Shown piece after piece: positions 4,865 to 8,606 of a stretch of 8,606 bases of DNA (its first letter is position 1; every line of letters starts with the position of its first letter). The notes under the pieces are model-generated. The model did not search any database and had not been told where the DNA came from. It worked only from the letters and a program-made list of their open reading frames with translations. This DNA is from CAZQKW01 sp964594075 (GTDB lineage Bacteria; Desulfobacterota; WTBG01; CAIYCZ01), in assembly GCA_964594075.1 (NCBI GenBank), contig CAZQKW010000083.1, positions 1-8,606 on the forward strand, given 5' to 3'. The position numbers were made by a program, and so were the translations under genes.

Positions 4865-5296
4865 ATGAATCCAACAAGGAAAATTTGGTTGCCTAAAGGA
4901 ACTATATTTCAAAATATTACCGAGCAGCGTGCCGGGAGTAGTAATGCCAGTATTAAGTTTTACAGCAGAAGCAAATGGACACCGGACACTGACATTTATG
5001 AAGGAGAGGAAGGCATTTTAATCATAATGGATATAGCTGGTGTGAAAAAAGAGGAAATTCAAATTATCCTTGAAGGACAAATATTATCTATCTCAGGCCT
5101 ACGAAGAGAGCCGGCGTTAACGAAGAAATATATACACCGTCTTGAGATTGATTTTGGCTTTTTTGAACGGACGTTTAGAATCCCCACTGATATAGATCCG
5201 GAAAAAGTTGAGGCTCGATATGAAGATGGGTTTTTGTACATCTGGATGCCCAAACAGCAGGATGTGCCGTGTACCATTGATATAATAGTTTCTTGA
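4865..5296 (+). CDS. Small heat-shock protein, Hsp20/alpha-crystallin family
   Basis: An ATP-independent holdase that forms oligomers and keeps unfolding proteins soluble in the cytosol. Seen: a variable N-terminal arm (1-36), then the alpha-crystallin domain from WTPDTDIYEGEEGILI (38-53) through IMDIAGVKKEEIQIILEGQILSISG. The strand RTFRIPTDIDPEKVEARYEDGFLYIWMPK (102-130) carries the typical G-x-L-x-I-x-x-P-K signature. Near the C-terminus IDI (138-140) fits the I-x-I motif that contacts neighbouring subunits. At 143 residues it is normal size. GAGGAG lies five nt before the ATG. It is the first gene of a two-gene operon with lon, only 10 nt downstream, matching holding with degradation of damaged proteins. 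The leader hairpins and the promoter at 4692-4720 probably control both genes. The subclass within Hsp20 cannot be told. Confidence 0.93.
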   Translation: MNPTRKIWLPKGTIFQNITEQRAGSSNASIKFYSRSKWTPDTDIYEGEEGILIIMDIAGVKKEEIQIILEGQILSISGLRREPALTKKYIHRLEIDFGFFERTFRIPTDIDPEKVEARYEDGFLYIWMPKQQDVPCTIDIIVS

Positions 5297-5301
5297 GGAG
5301 G
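5295..5301 (+). promoter_or_regulatory. lon ribosome-binding site overlapping the hsp20 stop codon
   Basis: GAGGAGG begins inside the hsp20 stop TGA (5294-5296) and lies five nt before the lon ATG at 5307. Ribosomes finishing hsp20 sit on this site, so translational coupling of the two proteins is likely. Confidence 0.75.
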
Positions 5302-5306
5302 GGCGA

Positions 5307-7718
5307 ATGAACGAACAGGAAAAAAATTCCCACGCAAAGCAAAACACCGAAGCACCAGATCAGGAGAAAATTGAAATGCCCCCCTCGTTGCCGATATTGC
5401 CCATAAGCAACTTTGTTTTATTCCCTTCTGTTGTAGGTCCTATATCTGTTACGACCGAACCATATGTGCAACTCATAAATGATGCGGCATTAAAGGACCG
5501 CATGCTGGGATTGGTGTTGCGCCGCAATCAGGAAGCAGAACACCCTGCGGTTGACGACCTGTACACAGTCGGGACTGCCGGCCGCATATTAAAGCTCATG
5601 AAACTGCCGATGGGAGGGTTAAGTTTTATCTGTCAGGGGATTTCGCGCATCAGAATAAAAGAATATATCCAAAAGGAACCATACCTGATTGCTGAAGTGG
5701 AGCGGCTGACGGAAATATATGAGCGAAATGAAGAGATTGATGCGCTTGCTGTGAGCGTGCGCAATCTTTTCTTGCGTTTAATTGAGCTTTTTCCCCAGTT
5801 GCCAGATCAGCTTGGAATCGTGGCAATGAATATAGACGATTACTCGCGGCTTGCCGATTTTATAGTAGCCAATAGTCCCGCAGACCTTAAGCTGCAGCAG
5901 GAAATGCTTGAAGAGCTGAGCGTGAGAGAGCGGCTTCGCAAGGCTTCTAAAATAGTGCAGACTGAAATTCAAAAGGCCGAGCTGAGCAATAAAATTCAAA
6001 ATGAGATAGCGCAGGAGATGGGAAATCATCAGCGGGAGATGATTTTACGCGAGCAGCTCAAAAAAATTCAAGCCGAACTGGGGGAGAAAGATGAAAAGGC
6101 GGTAGAAATTGAGATGCTGCGGGCAAAAATTACCGAGGCAAAAATGCCGCCGGAAGCTGAAAAAATTGCAAACAAGGAAGTTGATCGTCTGGCAATGATG
6201 TCGCCTGCTGCTGCGGAATATTCCGTGACACGCACCTATCTGGACTGGCTTACCGAGTTGCCCTGGACGAAGGCAACTGAAGATAACCTCGATATAAACC
6301 GAGCGGAGCAGATACTTGATGAAGATCATTACGATTTGGAAAAAGTGAAAAAACGCATTATTGAATACATCGCCGTGAGAAAACTAAAAAATGACATGAA
6401 AGGCCCGATATTGTGTTTTTATGGGCCGCCTGGCGTGGGGAAAACATCATTAGGAAGATCTATTGCACGGTCGCTGGGCAGGGAATTCATACGGATTTCG
6501 TTGGGTGGCGTTCGCGACGAGGCAGAAATTCGTGGACATCGCCGCACCTATGTCGGCGCCTTGCCCGGTCGAATAATCCAGAGCATTAAAAAGGCGGGGA
6601 CCAATAATCCGGTATTCATGCTGGATGAAATTGACAAGCTGGGCATGGATTTTCGCGGCGATCCCTCTTCAGCCCTTCTTGAAGTGCTTGACCCCCAGCA
6701 GAACAATTCATTTTCTGACCATTATCTGGAGGTCAGTTTTGATTTATCAAAAGTTTTTTTTATTACCACGGCAAATATGTTGGATACTATTCCGCCGGCG
6801 TTGCGTGACCGGTTGGAGGTTCTTGAACTGCCTGGCTACACCGAAGACGAGAAGGTGCATATTGCGCAGAAATACATTATTCCACGACAGCTCTCCGAAC
6901 ATGGCATAACAGCAGAGCAACTTACCATTGAGGAAGCAGCTATTCACCATATCATCCGCGAATACACCCGTGAAGCAGGGGTGCGGAATCTTGAACGCGA
7001 AATTGCATCGGTGTGTCGCGGGGTTGCGCGAGATATAGCAGCGGGAACAAAAAAATGTGCAGTGATAAAAAAAGAAGATGTGCGGAATTATCTTGGCCAG
7101 CCTAAGTTTTTCTCAGAGGTGGCGGAACGTATTACCACTCCGGGGATTGCCACGGGTCTTGCCTGGACGCCAACGGGAGGAGATATCCTTTTCATTGAGG
7201 CTACAAAAATGAAAGGCTCTAAAGGATTAATTTTAACCGGACAGCTTGGTGATGTAATGAAAGAATCAGCTCAGGCTGGACTGAGCTACATTCGTTCCAA
7301 AGCGCAAGAACTTGGTATTGCCCCTGATTTTTATGAGCACACAGATATACATTTGCATGTTCCTGCCGGCGCAATTCCAAAGGATGGGCCGTCCGCAGGA
7401 ATCACTATGGTATGTGCCATGGTTTCAATGCTCACCGGCAAGCTGGTGCGGTCTGACGTGGCTATGACCGGAGAAATAACCTTGCGCGGCAAAGTATTGC
7501 CAATTGGCGGCGTTAAGGAAAAAATATTGGCGGCAAAACGCGCTGGCATTACCACAGTGATTCTACCACGTCTGAATCAAAAGGATCTGGAAGAAACGCC
7601 TGAAACGGTTAAAGAAGGCATGAATTTCATTATGGTGGACACGATTGATGAAGTTTTAAAAAATGCTCTGGAGGATAAGTCTCAAGCGATGAACACAGAA
7701 AATAACAAAATGAAATAA
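5307..7718 (+). CDS. lon: ATP-dependent Lon protease
   Basis: Lon is a cytosolic hexameric AAA+ serine protease that degrades misfolded proteins and specific regulators. Domains in order: substrate-recognition N domain from LPILPISNFVLFP (28-40) to about 200; a helical, charged linker (about 200-285); an AAA+ module with Walker A GPPGVGKT (373-380) and Walker B VFMLDEIDK (436-444), plus DRLEVLELPGY (501-511); and the protease domain (about 605-785). The catalytic dyad is S696 in PKDGPSAG and K739 in GGVKEKIL, 43 residues apart as in E. coli (S679/K722). The length of 803 is usual. A short hydrophilic N-terminal extension (1-26) and C-terminal tail (788-803) flank the core, and nothing key is missing. 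It is the second gene of the hsp20-lon operon, with coupled translation, and is followed by a terminator at about 7820. Confidence 0.98.
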   Translation: MNEQEKNSHAKQNTEAPDQEKIEMPPSLPILPISNFVLFPSVVGPISVTTEPYVQLINDAALKDRMLGLVLRRNQEAEHPAVDDLYTVGTAGRILKLMKLPMGGLSFICQGISRIRIKEYIQKEPYLIAEVERLTEIYERNEEIDALAVSVRNLFLRLIELFPQLPDQLGIVAMNIDDYSRLADFIVANSPADLKLQQEMLEELSVRERLRKASKIVQTEIQKAELSNKIQNEIAQEMGNHQREMILREQLKKIQAELGEKDEKAVEIEMLRAKITEAKMPPEAEKIANKEVDRLAMMSPAAAEYSVTRTYLDWLTELPWTKATEDNLDINRAEQILDEDHYDLEKVKKRIIEYIAVRKLKNDMKGPILCFYGPPGVGKTSLGRSIARSLGREFIRISLGGVRDEAEIRGHRRTYVGALPGRIIQSIKKAGTNNPVFMLDEIDKLGMDFRGDPSSALLEVLDPQQNNSFSDHYLEVSFDLSKVFFITTANMLDTIPPALRDRLEVLELPGYTEDEKVHIAQKYIIPRQLSEHGITAEQLTIEEAAIHHIIREYTREAGVRNLEREIASVCRGVARDIAAGTKKCAVIKKEDVRNYLGQPKFFSEVAERITTPGIATGLAWTPTGGDILFIEATKMKGSKGLILTGQLGDVMKESAQAGLSYIRSKAQELGIAPDFYEHTDIHLHVPAGAIPKDGPSAGITMVCAMVSMLTGKLVRSDVAMTGEITLRGKVLPIGGVKEKILAAKRAGITTVILPRLNQKDLEETPETVKEGMNFIMVDTIDEVLKNALEDKSQAMNTENNKMK

Positions 7719-7819
7719 ACTACCTTAGTTTTTCGATTCGTAAATATTGTCACGGATGCAAACCGATGCAATGCTTTTCCATGCTCACTGAGGAATTAAC
7801 CGCAAACTTACAAAAACTT

Positions 7820-7851
7820 AAAAGCCCTGCATAATCGACAGGACTTTTTTA
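7820..7851. terminator. Probable two-way terminator between lon and the TIR-like gene
   Basis: AAAAGCCCTG (7820-7829) pairs with CAGGACTTTT (7839-7848) with one C/A mismatch and a 9-nt loop. On the plus strand it is followed by T residues to 7850, giving lon an intrinsic terminator about 100 nt after its stop. On the minus strand the hairpin ends in CTTTTAAG, so it can also stop transcription of the convergent TIR-like gene. Confidence 0.72.
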
Positions 7852-7896
7852 TGATTAAAGACATGTCGTACTCTGCGCCATCCTGCTTTAAGCATA

Positions 7897-8382
7897 TCAT
7901 TTCCCGGATAGAGCAGCGGCTGTTTCAACCCAATGTGCAAAATTATCATAACCGTCGTCTTCAACCCAATCATATGTTGGATAGATCTGGGAAAACAATA
8001 AACCAGAATTTGTGTCACGAAAGTTATTAAAAGGATTTTCTCCCTTAAGGTCCTTTTTTCTGTTACTGTCTTCTATGTTGTGAATATAAACGCCCAACAG
8101 CCCATTCTTGCGTTCGCGGCTCAATAATATTTGATAATTTACATATTCTTTGACATATGTCTCTGCCCCAATGAGAACGACGGTCACAGAAGTGCCCAGT
8201 AGTTGATTTCTTATCCATTTCATGACTTCGTAATCTCCTTGGAGGGTAAGAAATTCCCAGGCACTGGAATCTATAATGCCTGCTGATTCCCTGTCTGAAT
8301 TTATGACCCAGTAGTTTTTAATTTCTAAAACTTTCCAAAAATCTCTATCATAATCAAAGCTGAAATAAACCCGCATCGCCAT
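7897..8382 (-). CDS. TIR-like protein, MTH538/DUF1863 (ThsB-like) family
   Basis: Family members include ThsB of the Thoeris antiphage system, where the TIR enzyme converts NAD+ into a signal that activates the effector ThsA. Seen: RVYFSFDYDRDFWKV (4-18); DSSAWEFLTLQGDYEVMKWI, a positively matching helix region (38-57); the core strand and helix TSVTVVLIGAETYVKEYVNYQILLS (64-88); GLLGVYIHNI (94-103); KGENPFNNF (113-121); and the family's C-terminal IYPTYDWVEDDGYDNFAHWVE (133-153). All are in family order over 161 residues. At the position where relatives usually have YEI with the catalytic Glu, this protein has NYQI (Q84), so NAD+ cleavage may be weak or lost. TAGGG seven nt before the ATG supports this start. 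No ThsA is visible; the gene is flanked by terminators on both sides and appears to stand alone. It is convergent with lon. The family call is firm; a defence role is inferred. Confidence 0.85.
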   Translation of the reverse strand: MAMRVYFSFDYDRDFWKVLEIKNYWVINSDRESAGIIDSSAWEFLTLQGDYEVMKWIRNQLLGTSVTVVLIGAETYVKEYVNYQILLSRERKNGLLGVYIHNIEDSNRKKDLKGENPFNNFRDTNSGLLFSQIYPTYDWVEDDGYDNFAHWVETAAALSGK

Positions 8383-8419
8383 AATAAAACCCTACAGTGA
8401 TAATGCACATTTAATTTAC

Positions 8420-8436
8420 TGCATAAAAAATGCCAG
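8420..8436 (-). promoter_or_regulatory. Sigma-54-like -24/-12 site upstream of the TIR-like gene
   Basis: On the minus strand the site reads CTGGCA, six T residues, then ATGCA. The invariant GG and GC pairs are exactly 10 nt apart and the site agrees with the -24/-12 consensus at most positions, with mismatches at CG/R and at the first T of TTGC. A start about 12 nt downstream would give a leader of about 25 nt before the ATG at 8382. The same bases also form the palindrome GCAT-aaaaa-ATGC, so chance resemblance is possible. Confidence 0.3.
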
Positions 8437-8471
8437 ATTGATTCTATTAACAATATGGTCGGAAACCTGTT

Positions 8472-8507
8472 AAAAAAAGGCAGAGCCGCTCATACAGCTT
8501 TGCCTTT
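8472..8507 (-). terminator. Strong rho-independent terminator of the gene at the right edge
   Basis: On the minus strand AAAGGCA (8507-8501) pairs with TGCCTTT (8482-8476). One A/G-side mismatch follows and then AGC/GCT, and the stem leads into a run of seven T (8478-8472). It closes the transcript of the gene ending at 8559 and insulates the TIR-like gene from it. Confidence 0.82.
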
Positions 8508-8558
8508 ATAGTATTTGTGTCCATGAGCCTGGCCTGCCTGCACCAGACCGGCTTTTTA

Positions 8559-8606
8559 TCAACTCTGCGGCTGCCCCTGCTGCTGAATCGGCTCTATCAC
8601 TATGTT
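8559..8606 (-). CDS. C-terminal tail of an unidentified gene cut by the window edge
   Basis: The minus-strand frame entering at 8606 reads NIVIEPIQQQGQPQS and stops with TGA at 8561-8559. About 50 nt further on is a strong terminator for the same strand, which supports a real gene end. The glutamine-rich tail is not diagnostic of any family, and a partner of the TIR-like protein is neither supported nor excluded. Confidence 0.5.
   Translation of the reverse strand, partial: NIVIEPIQQQGQPQS

Noticed and set aside
7814..7900. Minus-strand small frame starting in an ATGA overlap with the TIR-like gene stop (MICLKQDG...)
   Set aside because: About 30 codons, running straight through the terminator hairpin, with no recognisable motif.
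8525..8558. Plus-strand terminator-like hairpin ending in five T (AGCCTGG...GGCT)
   Set aside because: The stem is short with a four-base bulge, and no plus-strand gene precedes it; the minus-strand terminator at 8472-8507 is far better.
1..8606. CRISPR array, tRNA, rRNA, insertion sequence or integrase
   Set aside because: No regularly spaced repeats, no cloverleaf or rRNA signatures, and no transposase or recombinase motifs were found in the window.

Overview
The window reads as a bacterial chromosomal segment of moderate to low GC with very AT-rich spacers. The best taxonomic hint is a 64-residue single-cluster ferredoxin very like the Desulfovibrio ferredoxin I type. Together with the hsp20-lon pair and an Rrf2 regulator beside cysK, it suggests an anaerobic, sulfate-reducer-like deltaproteobacterium (Desulfobacterota). 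That placement is inference; no rRNA or tRNA gene is present to confirm it.

Layout. Positions 1-33 hold the last codons of a plus-strand gene ending in NENQLPLFDS, a peptide with a sliding-clamp-binding motif. Positions 34-405 carry no convincing protein gene but contain an 8-bp dyad, a candidate structured RNA (about 121-270) ending in a terminator-like hairpin, and an almost pure A/T tract. Positions 406-2882 are a minus-strand sulfur block, read right to left: an Rrf2/IscR-type regulator with three clustered cysteines, a strong terminator, cysteine synthase (cysK) and a TtcA-type tRNA thiolation enzyme. From 2976 the plus strand takes over: a promoter candidate with an internal dyad, a three-repeat zinc-ribbon protein, a hairpin-rich spacer, the ferredoxin and a MntP-type manganese exporter. 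Next comes a two-gene proteostasis operon: a promoter, a long hairpin-containing leader, hsp20 and lon, with the lon ribosome-binding site overlapping the hsp20 stop. A two-way terminator (about 7820-7851) separates lon from a convergent minus-strand gene for a ThsB-like (MTH538/DUF1863) TIR-like protein. The right end holds a minus-strand terminator and the C-terminal tail of an unidentified gene.

How the parts fit. The left block joins cysteine synthesis, sulfur use (tRNA 2-thiocytidine) and a likely Fe-S or thiol-sensing repressor. The right block is stress proteostasis: the small heat-shock protein holds unfolded clients and Lon degrades damaged ones. The TIR-like gene is an isolated, separately terminated cassette. 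It looks like a defence gene without a visible effector partner, and it carries Gln where the family catalytic Glu is expected. The main candidates for undescribed biology are this orphan TIR protein, the 25-residue-period zinc-ribbon protein, the RNA element at 121-270, and the three-hairpin spacer at 3478-3633.
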